Source of the DNA: Candidatus Acidiferrum typicum
GTDB taxonomy: Bacteria > Acidobacteriota > Terriglobia > Acidiferrales > UBA7541
DNA: 64,000 nucleotides
Assembly: GCA_025463055.1 (NCBI GenBank)
Contig: JAOAPV010000118.1
Location: 1-64,000 of the forward strand
Reading direction: 5' to 3'
Shown one piece after another: positions 32,196 through 40,285 of the stretch. Each line of letters begins with the position of its first letter. The stretch's first letter is position 1. The translations under genes were made by a program, and so were the position numbers. The notes under the pieces were generated by a model. The model saw only the letters and a list, made by a program, of their open reading frames with translations, was not told where the DNA came from and did no database searches.

Positions 32196-34181
32196 ATGAA
32201 AGAACCTGGGGCCCTCGGCAAACGCTTGACGAATTCCGCCGGCGCAACTCTCGGATCTGCAAATAGGAAGGCACGATCCCTGATGGGACAGCGGGGTGCA
32301 GCGCGCAAATTAGTTTTACTTTTGACCGCTGCGGCCCTGTGTTTTGGCGTGGCGCTTTATTTTGGGGCGTCGCGCACATCGGCAGAACATGGAAATCACG
32401 ACTGGCTGCATCACGGCAACGACCTGGCCAACACGCGATTCCAGAACCTAGACCAAATTAATCCCAGTAACGTCAGGAACCTGAAGGTTGCCTGGGTCTT
32501 TCACACCGGCGTACTCGATCCGTTGGCTGAATTGGAAGCCACGCCGATCGAGGTCGACGAGCGTTTGTTCATCACTGACGGTCACGATGACGTCTTTGCG
32601 TTGAATGCCGCCACGGGAAAAATGCTATGGAAGTTTGACGGATTCAACAATGAGGCGCAGCTCGCCACCTTCTTTCTCTGCTGTGGCCGGAACAACCACG
32701 GTGTTGCCTATGGAGACGGCATGGTGTTCGTTGGGCGATTTGATGATTCCGTGGTGGCATTGAATGCGGAAACAGGCAAAGTCGTCTGGAATAGGACAGT
32801 AGCCAATTTTCATGACAAGGTGAGCATCAATTCGGCGCCGCAATTCGTGGAAGCGGGTGGGCACGAACTGGTGATCATCAGCCTGTCGGGCGGCGAGTAT
32901 GAGATACGAGGCCAGGTTTTCGCGTTGGACGCAAAAACCGGTAACACGGTTTGGCACTTCTCGACGACGCAGCCGACTAGCTTTGCCGGGCAGTCTTTCC
33001 TGAACGGTGGTGCCGCGGTGTGGGTCCCGCCGGCGATCGACGCGGACTTGGGGCTTGTCTACCTCAGCGTAGGGAATGCCGCGCCAGATATTCTTGGCGA
33101 GAACCGTGGTGGCGACAATCTATATTCGGCGTCGATCGTGGCCATAAACCTGTTTACCGGCGTTCCTGTGTGGCATTTCCAGGAAGTGCATCACGACATT
33201 TGGGATTACGACAGCGCGCAACCCGCCGTGCTATTCCCCCTCGAGATCGAGAACAATGGGGGTGAAAAGCAATTCAAGGCGCTGGGCCACTGCAGCAAGA
33301 ATGGGCAGTACTACATCCTTAACCGGCGCACGGGCGAGCCCATCTACAAGGTGACCGAGAAGCCCGTCCCAACTGGCGCCGCGTTCCAGAACGCCGCCCC
33401 GACGCAGCCGTATTCAGCCGTTGAACCGCTAACCCTGCTCAGCTTCGACCAACTCACCGCTGAGGAACAGCCTGATAAGGCTGCCATAACCGCTGCTTTT
33501 AGCTCTTTCCTCGCGCCAGGTCAGAAGGAGGTTGTCTTCTCACCTCAATACACGCCTCCGGATGAGACGCTGCGGCTGATCATGCCCGGTGACAACGGAG
33601 GATGTGAATGGGCATCGGCAGCTTATAGCCCGCGAACAAAATACGTCTACTACGGCGCGAGGCAGGAGCCCGATGTCTTCAAGACGCACTCCGGTAATAC
33701 AAGTCTTGTTCCTCAGGCGGTCAACGGAGACCTGCACCTCGGCTCGCAATTTATCAATCATGTTCCCGGCGTAAAGGCGTTTGGCATGTACGGCGCCACC
33801 AACACGGAGACAGGCAAAGTGGTTTGGAAGATTCAGATCCCTCAGCCGGCGAAATCCGGCGTGCTGGTTGCCGGCGACCTGGTTTTCTTTGGAGAGGGAA
33901 ATGGAACCTTCGATGCCGCTGACGCACGGACGGGCAAAATGCTGTTCAGTTTCCATGCGCCGAGCAAAATTACGAACGCCGGCGGGGCCGCTGCGGGTCC
34001 CATGGCGTACCTTGTGGACGGACGCGAGTTCGTGGTGAACGCGTTCGGCGGAAATGTGCCGGATCGAACCATCACGGCGAATGGTAACTGCCTGCGTGGC
34101 GGGAGCGTCTGTGATAACCCAGTGGGCGATGCCTACATCGCTTTTGCTCTTTCCACTCACGAAAAAGAGAATGACGAGTAG
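32196..34181 (+). CDS. Exported PQQ-dependent alcohol/aldose dehydrogenase family protein
   Basis: A 661-residue quinoprotein of the eight-bladed propeller type. Residues 30-58 give a membrane anchor or signal. The mature start HDWLHHGNDLANTRFQNLDQI is the usual PQQ-dehydrogenase opening. FLCCGRNNHG carries the adjacent Cys-Cys pair that forms the vicinal disulfide over PQQ in methanol/ethanol dehydrogenases. HHDIWDYDSAQP holds the conserved active-site Asp region, and propeller tryptophan motifs recur (ALNAATGKMLWKF, ALNAETGKVVWN, ALDAKTGNTVWHF). No haem CxxCH is present, so electrons probably leave through a separate cytochrome. The periplasmic substrate is unknown. GAGGTG lies shortly before the ATG. 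PQQ synthesis genes are not in the window. Confidence 0.85.
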   Translation: MKEPGALGKRLTNSAGATLGSANRKARSLMGQRGAARKLVLLLTAAALCFGVALYFGASRTSAEHGNHDWLHHGNDLANTRFQNLDQINPSNVRNLKVAWVFHTGVLDPLAELEATPIEVDERLFITDGHDDVFALNAATGKMLWKFDGFNNEAQLATFFLCCGRNNHGVAYGDGMVFVGRFDDSVVALNAETGKVVWNRTVANFHDKVSINSAPQFVEAGGHELVIISLSGGEYEIRGQVFALDAKTGNTVWHFSTTQPTSFAGQSFLNGGAAVWVPPAIDADLGLVYLSVGNAAPDILGENRGGDNLYSASIVAINLFTGVPVWHFQEVHHDIWDYDSAQPAVLFPLEIENNGGEKQFKALGHCSKNGQYYILNRRTGEPIYKVTEKPVPTGAAFQNAAPTQPYSAVEPLTLLSFDQLTAEEQPDKAAITAAFSSFLAPGQKEVVFSPQYTPPDETLRLIMPGDNGGCEWASAAYSPRTKYVYYGARQEPDVFKTHSGNTSLVPQAVNGDLHLGSQFINHVPGVKAFGMYGATNTETGKVVWKIQIPQPAKSGVLVAGDLVFFGEGNGTFDAADARTGKMLFSFHAPSKITNAGGAAAGPMAYLVDGREFVVNAFGGNVPDRTITANGNCLRGGSVCDNPVGDAYIAFALSTHEKENDE

Positions 34182-34368
34182 TTTTCCCGCGACATCAAGG
34201 GAAAGCTGTTTGGATGATTACGGAGGTGGCCCTCGATGAGTCGAAGGCCACCCCTATCATCCTTGCAGTAGCGGTTTATCTGGAAATGTAAGGTTTGGTT
34301 TTGAAATAACAAAAGGTCCGACGGGATACCGAGGAACCGGTTAGAATTGGGAGGAGTGGAGGCGAGCG

Positions 34369-34590
34369 ATGGCGCACCGATTCACGGTGATCTTTGAAAA
34401 AGAAGAAGAGGGTGGCTATCACGCCTTCTCCCCTACGTTACCCGGATGCCATACGCAAAGCGAGACGATTGAAGAGGGCATCGAGAACATCCGAGAGGCC
34501 ATTGAGCTGTATGTTGGAAGCTTAGCGGAAGATGGCTTGCCTATCCCTACGGAAGATATCTTAATCAAACCCATTGAGATTGCGGTGTGA
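34369..34590 (+). CDS. hicB: HicB-family antitoxin
   Basis: A 73-residue antitoxin that neutralises a HicA mRNA interferase and usually represses its own operon. The degenerate RNase-H-like fold is clear: FTVIFEKEEEGGYHAFSPTLPGCHTQSETIEEGIENIREAIELYV. No separate DNA-binding domain follows, so it belongs to the short form. GGAGG lies six bases before the ATG. Its stop overlaps the canonical GTG start of the downstream hicA by four bases (GTGA). The antitoxin is intact while the toxin frame next to it is broken. Confidence 0.88.
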   Translation: MAHRFTVIFEKEEEGGYHAFSPTLPGCHTQSETIEEGIENIREAIELYVGSLAEDGLPIPTEDILIKPIEIAV

Positions 34591-34813
34591 GTCCGAAGCT
34601 ACCTTCCGTCACGCGAAAGAATTAGCGCGGGTCGCAGAGCGATTGGGCTTCGAGTTGCGGCGACAGAGCGGCAGTCATGCAATTTATGTGCGAGCTGCCG
34701 ACCAGGCGCGAGTTGTAATTCCGATGCACGGTGGCGATCTAGAGCCCAAAACATTGCATGCAATAATCCACGACTTAAAAATTAGCGTCGAGGAATTTCG
34801 CAAGGTGCTGTGA
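34587..34813 (+). pseudogene. hicA: HicA-family mRNA interferase toxin, frameshifted near its N-terminus
   Basis: From GTG 34587 the sequence reads VSPKLPSVTRK, the normal HicA N-terminus (SPKLPSVT.KEL), but it stops at 34623-34625. The next frame continues with KELARVAERLGFELRRQSGS, the catalytic-histidine motif QSGSH, then PMHGGDLEPKTLHAIIHDL, which completes a typical HicA. A one-base loss near 34611-34614 explains the break. A TTG at 34574 could start the second frame and yield a 79-residue protein with an unrelated first dozen residues (MRLRCESEATFRHA), so some toxin activity cannot be ruled out. HicA toxins cleave mRNA with a dsRBD-like fold. The GTGA overlap with hicB shows the original coupled design. 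Confidence 0.75.
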
Positions 34814-34958
34814 CATTTTGTTGCAGCCGTGGTTTACGAGCTCGAAGCCAAATTTTAAATAAAAGAATTCGTCAGTAGAACGGCCCGGTGGGGATATTCC
34901 TTCAATCTGACCACATTCCCTGGCCATCTTTAATCGCGAGAACCGTGAAGAAGTAGCT

Positions 34959-36011
34959 TCAGAACAGCCTGGGTTGGCGGCGAGGTTGTTCGCGATTGAA
35001 GTATTCGTAGGCGTGGGGGGTGGCTACTCTGCCGCGGGGGGTGCGGTCGATCATGCCGATCTGCATGAGGTAGGGCTCGTACATTTCTTCGATGGCGTCT
35101 TCTTCTTCGCTTAGGGTAGCGGCCAGGGTGCTGACGCCCACGGGCCCGCCGCCGTATTTGTCGATCAGGGCTAGCATTAGGTTGCGGTCGACCTCGTCCA
35201 GGCCGTTTTCGTCGATGCCGAGCATGGCTAACGCTTCCTGTGCTACCGCACGAGTGATGCGGCCGGCGGCGCGGACCTCCGCGAAATCGCGGGAGCGGCG
35301 AAGGAGGCGGTTGGCGACGCGCGGCGTTCCACGGCAGCGGCGAGCGATTTCTTCGGCGCCGCCCTCGTCCATTTCGATGGCGAGGATTTTGGCGGAGCGA
35401 TGCAGGATGATGAGAAGATCTTCCGGCTCGTAAAAGTCGAGTCGATGGACGATGCCGAAGCGGGAGCGCAGCGGGGCGGTGATGAGTCCGGCGCGGGTCG
35501 TGGCACCGATCAGCGTGAAATGGCCGAGAGGAAAGGGATGGATGCGGGCGCCGGGACCTTGGCCAATGATCAGGTCGACGCGGAAGTCTTCCATAGCGGG
35601 GTAGAGGACTTCTTCGACGGCGGGCTGGAGGCGGTGGATTTCGTCGAGAAAGAAAACTTCTTTGGATTCGAGCGAGGTGAGGATGGCGGTCAGGTCGCCT
35701 TTGCGTTCGAGGAGGGGGCCAGCGCTGGTCTTGATGGGCACGTTTAGTTCGTTGGCGATAATTTGGGCTAGGGTGGTCTTGCCGAGGCCAGGTGGGCCGT
35801 AGAGCAGGACGTGATCGAGGGCTTCGCCGCGGGTGCGAGCGGCTTGGATAGCAATCTGGATATTTTCTTTGACGCGCTTTTGGCCGATGTATTCGTCGAG
35901 GCGCTTGGGACGGACGCTGGCTTCGATGCGGGCGTCTTCGTCGATCGGCTGACCGGAGACGATGCGGGCGGGTTGGTGGGCCATCATGCGCTTTGTGCTT
36001 GCGTCTGGCAT
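34959..36011 (-). CDS. ruvB: Holliday junction branch migration ATPase RuvB
   Basis: RuvB is the AAA+ ring helicase that drives branch migration with RuvA. The 350-residue protein has [16 protein letters not shown] at the start, Walker [10 protein letters not shown], Walker B FFLDEIH, sensor and arginine-finger region [34 protein letters not shown] and the winged-helix C-terminus ([29 protein letters not shown], then [15 protein letters not shown]). All are intact. It begins at ATG 36011; ATGs eight and nine codons later are also possible. It is convergent with hicBA and far from ruvA, which is unusual but seen in some genomes. Confidence 0.95.
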   Translation of the reverse strand: MPDASTKRMMAHQPARIVSGQPIDEDARIEASVRPKRLDEYIGQKRVKENIQIAIQAARTRGEALDHVLLYGPPGLGKTTLAQIIANELNVPIKTSAGPLLERKGDLTAILTSLESKEVFFLDEIHRLQPAVEEVLYPAMEDFRVDLIIGQGPGARIHPFPLGHFTLIGATTRAGLITAPLRSRFGIVHRLDFYEPEDLLIILHRSAKILAIEMDEGGAEEIARRCRGTPRVANRLLRRSRDFAEVRAAGRITRAVAQEALAMLGIDENGLDEVDRNLMLALIDKYGGGPVGVSTLAATLSEEEDAIEEMYEPYLMQIGMIDRTPRGRVATPHAYEYFNREQPRRQPRLF

Positions 36012-36189
36012 GCAGGCAGAACATTAACACAGAGAGGCTGAGGGCGGAGCACGGGGAGCACAGAGAGGCAGGAAAAGATAATGCTACACAGTGCGAGCAT
36101 CATGCGCGCGCGAGTGCGGCCTGGACCGTCATTCGCTGACAGTCTCTGCTAGAGTCTTGCCAGAGTTGTATTCTGCCGAGGCGAATCGC

Positions 36190-36681
36190 TTGAAACAGAT
36201 TGTGTATCTCTCACTCGGCGCGAACGTGGGCGACCGAGGAAAGAATCTTCGCGACGCAATGGCGGCTTTAGGCAATGCCGGAGTGTGCGTAACGCGAGTG
36301 TCTTCCACATATGAAACTGAGCCGGTGGATTATTTGGACCAGCCCTGGTTTCTGAATTGCGCTGTTGAAGCAGAGACAGAATTGAAAGCAGTCGAGCTGT
36401 TGCATACACTCCGTGAAATCGAGACGCAAATGGGCAGCAAGAAACTGGTTGCCAAAGGCCCGCGCCTGATCGACATGGATGTGTTGCTCTATGGCAACGA
36501 AGTGATCTATACGGCAGAGTTGCAAATTCCACACCCTCGCATGCAGCTGCGCCGCTTCGTGCTCGAGCCGCTGGCCGAAATCGCACCGCAGGTGCGACAT
36601 CCAGCGTCAGGATTGACCGTTTCGGAAATGCTGGCCCGGACGCCAGATAAAAGTGCCGTGCGTCTGGTGACGGATATTTAG
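36190..36681 (+). CDS. folK: 2-amino-4-hydroxy-6-hydroxymethyldihydropteridine diphosphokinase
   Basis: FolK (HPPK) transfers pyrophosphate from ATP to hydroxymethyl-dihydropterin in folate synthesis. The 163-residue protein has VYLSLGANVGDRGKNL at the N-terminus, SSTYETEPVDYLDQPWFLNCAVE in the middle and the metal-binding signature GPRLIDMDVLLYG with two conserved aspartates, then LQIPHPRMQLRRFVLEPLAEIAP. The TTG at 36190 is chosen because GAGG lies eight bases upstream and the fold begins at once; the open frame extends upstream by 33 codons of non-family sequence. Other folate genes are not visible. Confidence 0.92.
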   Translation: MKQIVYLSLGANVGDRGKNLRDAMAALGNAGVCVTRVSSTYETEPVDYLDQPWFLNCAVEAETELKAVELLHTLREIETQMGSKKLVAKGPRLIDMDVLLYGNEVIYTAELQIPHPRMQLRRFVLEPLAEIAPQVRHPASGLTVSEMLARTPDKSAVRLVTDI

Positions 36682-36718
36682 AGAGCTCAGCGTTAAAAAA
36701 GTAGGAACGGAAACCAGT

Positions 36719-37870
36719 TCAGGATGTGCGATGGAGCAGCAGACGGTGCAGCGTCATGGGTTTAGGTTGCAGCGCGTCCAGCTCGATTAGGGCCAGGTGG
36801 CCTTCGGTGATTTCGCGCCAGCGGTACACGCCGGCTTCGGTTTCCTGTACTTCGCGGCCGTTGGGCCGGCGGAGAAATTCACGCGCATCGTCGAGCGACG
36901 CGGTTTCGCGCAGTGTGGGCCGCGCGAGAGCTTCCACCGCATAACTGCGTAGGAGCTTGCGCCAATACTGATGGAAGAGGTCGCTGGATGCGAAGATATC
37001 GCTCCAGGCGACTTCGCCGCCGTAGGCAACCACAACGCCGACAACGAGCATTTTGCGTTCGCCATTCACGCCGTTCGTCGCGCGAGAGAATCGCTTCTGC
37101 AGTTCGTCCACGAGCGAATCGACGGACATGCCGACGCGGCGCGATTCGTAGATCTTCTCGTAGGATTGCGTCGCCGCCTCCGAGGAGATGACGTCAGCCA
37201 AAACACCGGGGCTTAGACGCGGGGCCGGAGCTGAGGACGATGCTCTGGCAGCAGTAGAACCACCGGCAACCGCGGCCCAAACCTCCGTTTGCTTCTGGTC
37301 CACCGCAGCTTGCTCGCGCACGCTGGGATGGACAATGGTCTTCGATGACTTGAATTGTGCGCTGCCGCCAGTCCAGCGGCCATGCTCGACGCAAAAAACA
37401 TCGAGGGCCAGCGGTTCCGCGCCAACGGGGACGATGCGATCTTTGCCGATGATGCGGTCTTGCTTGCCGCCGCTGACTAGTTCGCCGGCCAGCAGCAGAA
37501 GCGGACGCTTGCTGCGGTTGATGAGCACTAGCTGATTCACGGAGGCGCTGGTGTCGTATTGCGGCGTGGCAATGGGCCGAATCTGACCACGGTTGCGCAG
37601 CATCCCGGCAGCGCCGCCCTCGGTGACAATGACCTCGCCAGAGGCAAGACCTTCTTCCAGAGTAAGGAACGAGCTGGTGTCTTGCGAGCCGCCAACCACG
37701 GGAAATATAGAAATGTTCTCGTAAGTGACCGGGTCGAGGATTCGCCAATCGCCTTCCGGGCGCTGAGATGCCTTGCTCGAATGCGGTGCGGCCCAGACAA
37801 AGGCGAGCCCGCCAAATGTGGCGATAAGCGCTACGGCGAAAATGGTGACAGCCAAGAGCGAACGTCGCAT
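36719..37870 (-). CDS. Exported ARPP-1/DUF6569-like protein
   Basis: A 383-residue protein with a signal peptide or anchor (VTIFAVALIATFGGLAFVWA). Its core (about 45-180 and 270-375) follows the ARPP-1 (DUF6569) pattern: ISIFPVVGG, FLTLEEGLASGEVIVTEGG, NQLVLINRSKRPLLLLAGELVSGGKQDRIIGKDRIVPVG and a CVEHGRW motif. A Ser/Ala-rich region (about 195-225) splits it. This domain is known mainly from comparative work that links it to rhodanese, phosphatase and ADP-ribose chemistry; no biochemical role is assured. An internal repeat of the fold seems likely. It stands alone between folK (convergent) and the degenerate receiver gene. Confidence 0.55.
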   Translation of the reverse strand: MRRSLLAVTIFAVALIATFGGLAFVWAAPHSSKASQRPEGDWRILDPVTYENISIFPVVGGSQDTSSFLTLEEGLASGEVIVTEGGAAGMLRNRGQIRPIATPQYDTSASVNQLVLINRSKRPLLLLAGELVSGGKQDRIIGKDRIVPVGAEPLALDVFCVEHGRWTGGSAQFKSSKTIVHPSVREQAAVDQKQTEVWAAVAGGSTAARASSSAPAPRLSPGVLADVISSEAATQSYEKIYESRRVGMSVDSLVDELQKRFSRATNGVNGERKMLVVGVVVAYGGEVAWSDIFASSDLFHQYWRKLLRSYAVEALARPTLRETASLDDAREFLRRPNGREVQETEAGVYRWREITEGHLALIELDALQPKPMTLHRLLLHRTS

Positions 37871-38011
37871 AAAACCTCCTTGCAGTCGGGAAAAAGACCT
37901 TGCTCAGGAGTTAGAACGGCTCGGCCGAGATTTCTTGCAAAGAAACAATGGGTACAACTGATCGGTGGGCGATAAGCGACGCGAGAACGCTTATGTGAAG
38001 GGGATAGATGC

Positions 38012-38638
38012 TCATCCGTGAGGGTCACCGAGGTTGAGACGGCCTTTGCTTCGCTTGTTCTTGAGCGCTTCGCCTTCTTCGCGCTCGTAGTCGGCGATTT
38101 CCTCTTCGGTGTAGGAAAAGGAATCGCGGGAGGCAAACATGGAATTGGACTTGGCGGCCTTTTTCTTCTTTTTGCGCAGCTCGCCGAATTCATAGCGCAC
38201 CTGGCGTAGAGGCGCTTCGATGGCTTTGATTTCCACTAGCAGATCGCTGACTTTTTCCAGGAAATCGTGAAGATGGAAGGGCCGCAAGACATAGGGAAGC
38301 TTGGCGCGCTCCAGCGGCTCGACAAAATGTTCGCCGTTTACGTCGGGGACCAGGTAAAGAGCGCGTAGGCGTCCCCCTTCTTCGGCAGGGACGTTGGTGA
38401 GCTCACGTAGGGTGACGAAAAGGGGGCTGTCGGTGCCAGTGATAGTGACATTGGCTATTACCAAGGACCATTCCCCGGTGCGCAGCTCAGCGAGGAACAT
38501 CTTGGTATCTGGCACGACGCGCACGCGCCAGCCCTCAGAATCCAGGATCTGCTTCAACGCGCCCTGGCTCTGGGGATCGTCATCAAGGATGAGGATGCCG
38601 ACCTGCCGGGGCTCAATCGGCGTCGCAGGGGTACCCAT
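38012..38638 (-). CDS. Degenerate (pseudo-)receiver domain protein
   Basis: A 208-residue cytosolic protein with a response-regulator receiver fold at 12-140: VGILILDDDPQSQ (acidic cluster Asp19-21), WSLVIANVTI where the phospho-accepting Asp should be, and VLRPFHLHDFLEKV where Lys of the usual VxKPF is Arg. Asn63 replaces the phosphorylated Asp and Arg replaces the switch Lys, so ordinary phosphorelay control is unlikely. The C-terminal 65 residues are charged (RKKKKKAAKS, then an acidic helix), with no DNA-binding domain. A TATACT hexamer ends six bases before the ATG. It may bind a partner protein constitutively. Confidence 0.75.
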   Translation of the reverse strand: MGTPATPIEPRQVGILILDDDPQSQGALKQILDSEGWRVRVVPDTKMFLAELRTGEWSLVIANVTITGTDSPLFVTLRELTNVPAEEGGRLRALYLVPDVNGEHFVEPLERAKLPYVLRPFHLHDFLEKVSDLLVEIKAIEAPLRQVRYEFGELRKKKKKAAKSNSMFASRDSFSYTEEEIADYEREEGEALKNKRSKGRLNLGDPHG

Positions 38639-38644
38639 TTTCAA

Positions 38645-38650
38645 AGTATA
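38645..38650 (-). promoter_or_regulatory. -10 hexamer six bases before the pseudo-receiver start
   Basis: On the minus strand TATACT is followed by TTGAAA and then the ATG at 38638, with no Shine-Dalgarno site. A leaderless transcript is predicted. No -35 consensus was found at 16-18 bases. Confidence 0.45.
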
Positions 38651-38778
38651 GCGTTCGAGTCGGTTGGGTGGCTGGGGAAGGCTACGGCAGGGGGCGTATC
38701 GGCCAATAGGGCTGCTTGACGCTGGCGGCGCACGTGCGGGCCGGGCTGAAGCCCGGCGTCTACACAGGCATGTTCCGG

Positions 38779-40155
38779 TTACTGACCCACGACTAGATCG
38801 GTGGCTGCTACGTATCGTTTGGCGGCAGAGCCGTCCCAGAAAACGCGGTAAGTCATTGATCCACCAGAGGAAAGGCGTGCGGTGTAGAAGATTTGAACGC
38901 CGTCCCGGGACCATTCGCCGTGATGGGCGGATTGTTCGGGCGGGGTCAGGACGACGCGGCGCTTGGTGCGCAACTCGAAGAGGAAGATGCCCCCGACGGG
39001 CTGCTTGGCATTGCTCGCAGCCCCGAGAGGCCCCACCAGGTAATTGGCAGATACCAGCAGCAGATCGGGATTGCCGGGATTGACGCGGATGGTGTCCGAG
39101 TCGCGGACCTCGAAATTCGTTCCGTAGATGTCTCGCAGAGGCACCGTCTGCGTTGGTTTGCCGTCGTCGCCGATCCAATATGCGTTCTGCAGGTCCGTGG
39201 CGAGAATCAGATGCGTGTCAACACAGCCGTGTAAGCCATTGACATTGTTGGTGTAAAGCGGCGCCGGGGTCTCCGGCGCGGCCGGCTGGAGCGTCCAAAC
39301 CTGCCATTTTTGCTCTAGATTCGAGAGATAGGCGATGCGGGCATCGTCAAGCGACCAGAAAGGCTGGCGGACACTGCCATGGACCAAATCGCGGGACCGG
39401 CCGGTGTCAAAATCGTACAGAGCGATAGTGCTTTCGGGACCGGATTTCGTGTCCGCGCGGACGTACAGAAGGTTTTTTCCATCGTGGGAAAGGGCGAGAT
39501 CGGTTCCGGTAGGGGCCGCGACCTTCTTTACGGCTCCACGACTCACGATGACCTTGCCCGTGGAAGCGATATACGCAACGGCTGTTGGCGCCTTGAAACC
39601 CGTAACTGTGGTTTCTGGGACGGGCTTTTTCTTCGTGGGGTCGTCGGAATCGTCTTCGCTCTGGTTGGTAATGCGGGGAAATAGCTCGGCAGCAATACGC
39701 GCGCACCCGTTCAGCGTGCCGAGTTGGGGATGTTCAACCTGGGCACGAAATGTGTATTTCGTGGCGGACATACCGTCTGAACAAGCTTCGCGCGACAAAT
39801 GGATCGCAATAGCAGCTCCCGTGCCCGTGTCCTTCGCGTGATAGGTCCAGGCTTGGCCTGCGGGTTCGTTGGTTACCTCGGCACCCTCGAGAATGATGGG
39901 CGGGTACCCGGGACGGTCGAGGCGCTCTGGGCCCTTTTGGCCAATGCGCAGGCTCCACGCAGGATTATTCCCGGAAGCGAGGAGGAGAATCGGATAGTGC
40001 TTGGACTGCGGCGCGTTGGGAGCAGCGGCAGCGGGAGGAGAGGAAGACGGTTTCTTACTCGGAGTCTGAGCCGGTGCCTGCGCCCAAGAGGCGGAACACG
40101 CGATTGCGGATAGGATCACTACGCCAAAGAAAGATGACGGTGCTCGCAAGGGCAT
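38779..40155 (-). CDS. Exported two-domain protein: COG3650-like domain plus TolB-like beta-propeller
   Basis: A 458-residue exported protein. The signal peptide (about 1-25) ends in SWAQ. Residues 60-170 resemble the small secreted COG3650/MliC-like domain: ASGNNPAWSLRIG, GYPPIILEGAEV, and the Cys pair in REACSDGMSATKYTF and LNGCARI, probably a disulfide. From about 205 on, the protein has TolB/WD40-like repeats (TDLALSHDGKNLLYVRAD, PFWSLDDARIAYLSN, HHGEWSRDGVQIFYTARL) that should form a propeller. ATG 40155 gives the signal peptide; a GTG further upstream is also in frame. Role unknown; binding of peptidoglycan fragments or proteins is a guess. Confidence 0.6.
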   Translation of the reverse strand: MPLRAPSSFFGVVILSAIACSASWAQAPAQTPSKKPSSSPPAAAAPNAPQSKHYPILLLASGNNPAWSLRIGQKGPERLDRPGYPPIILEGAEVTNEPAGQAWTYHAKDTGTGAAIAIHLSREACSDGMSATKYTFRAQVEHPQLGTLNGCARIAAELFPRITNQSEDDSDDPTKKKPVPETTVTGFKAPTAVAYIASTGKVIVSRGAVKKVAAPTGTDLALSHDGKNLLYVRADTKSGPESTIALYDFDTGRSRDLVHGSVRQPFWSLDDARIAYLSNLEQKWQVWTLQPAAPETPAPLYTNNVNGLHGCVDTHLILATDLQNAYWIGDDGKPTQTVPLRDIYGTNFEVRDSDTIRVNPGNPDLLLVSANYLVGPLGAASNAKQPVGGIFLFELRTKRRVVLTPPEQSAHHGEWSRDGVQIFYTARLSSGGSMTYRVFWDGSAAKRYVAATDLVVGQ

Positions 40156-40285
40156 GCGCCTGGATGAATCCTCCGCAGAGAGGATACCGCGCCAGAGTGA
40201 GAGGCACAAATGAGGACATCCCGTGCGAGGGCTGGAGCAATAAAAACGCAGTGTGAGTGCGCCGCCGGCCAGTTGGAAAAGCTAA

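Noticed and set aside
31469-32308. 279-codon minus-strand frame between ruvA and the PQQ dehydrogenase
   Set aside because: It overlaps the 5' end of the PQQ gene, has low-complexity composition and no ribosome site or domain.
34930-36030. 366-codon frame alongside ruvB
   Set aside because: Same strand, other frame; almost pure Arg/Pro/His composition typical of a GC-rich out-of-frame reading of ruvB.
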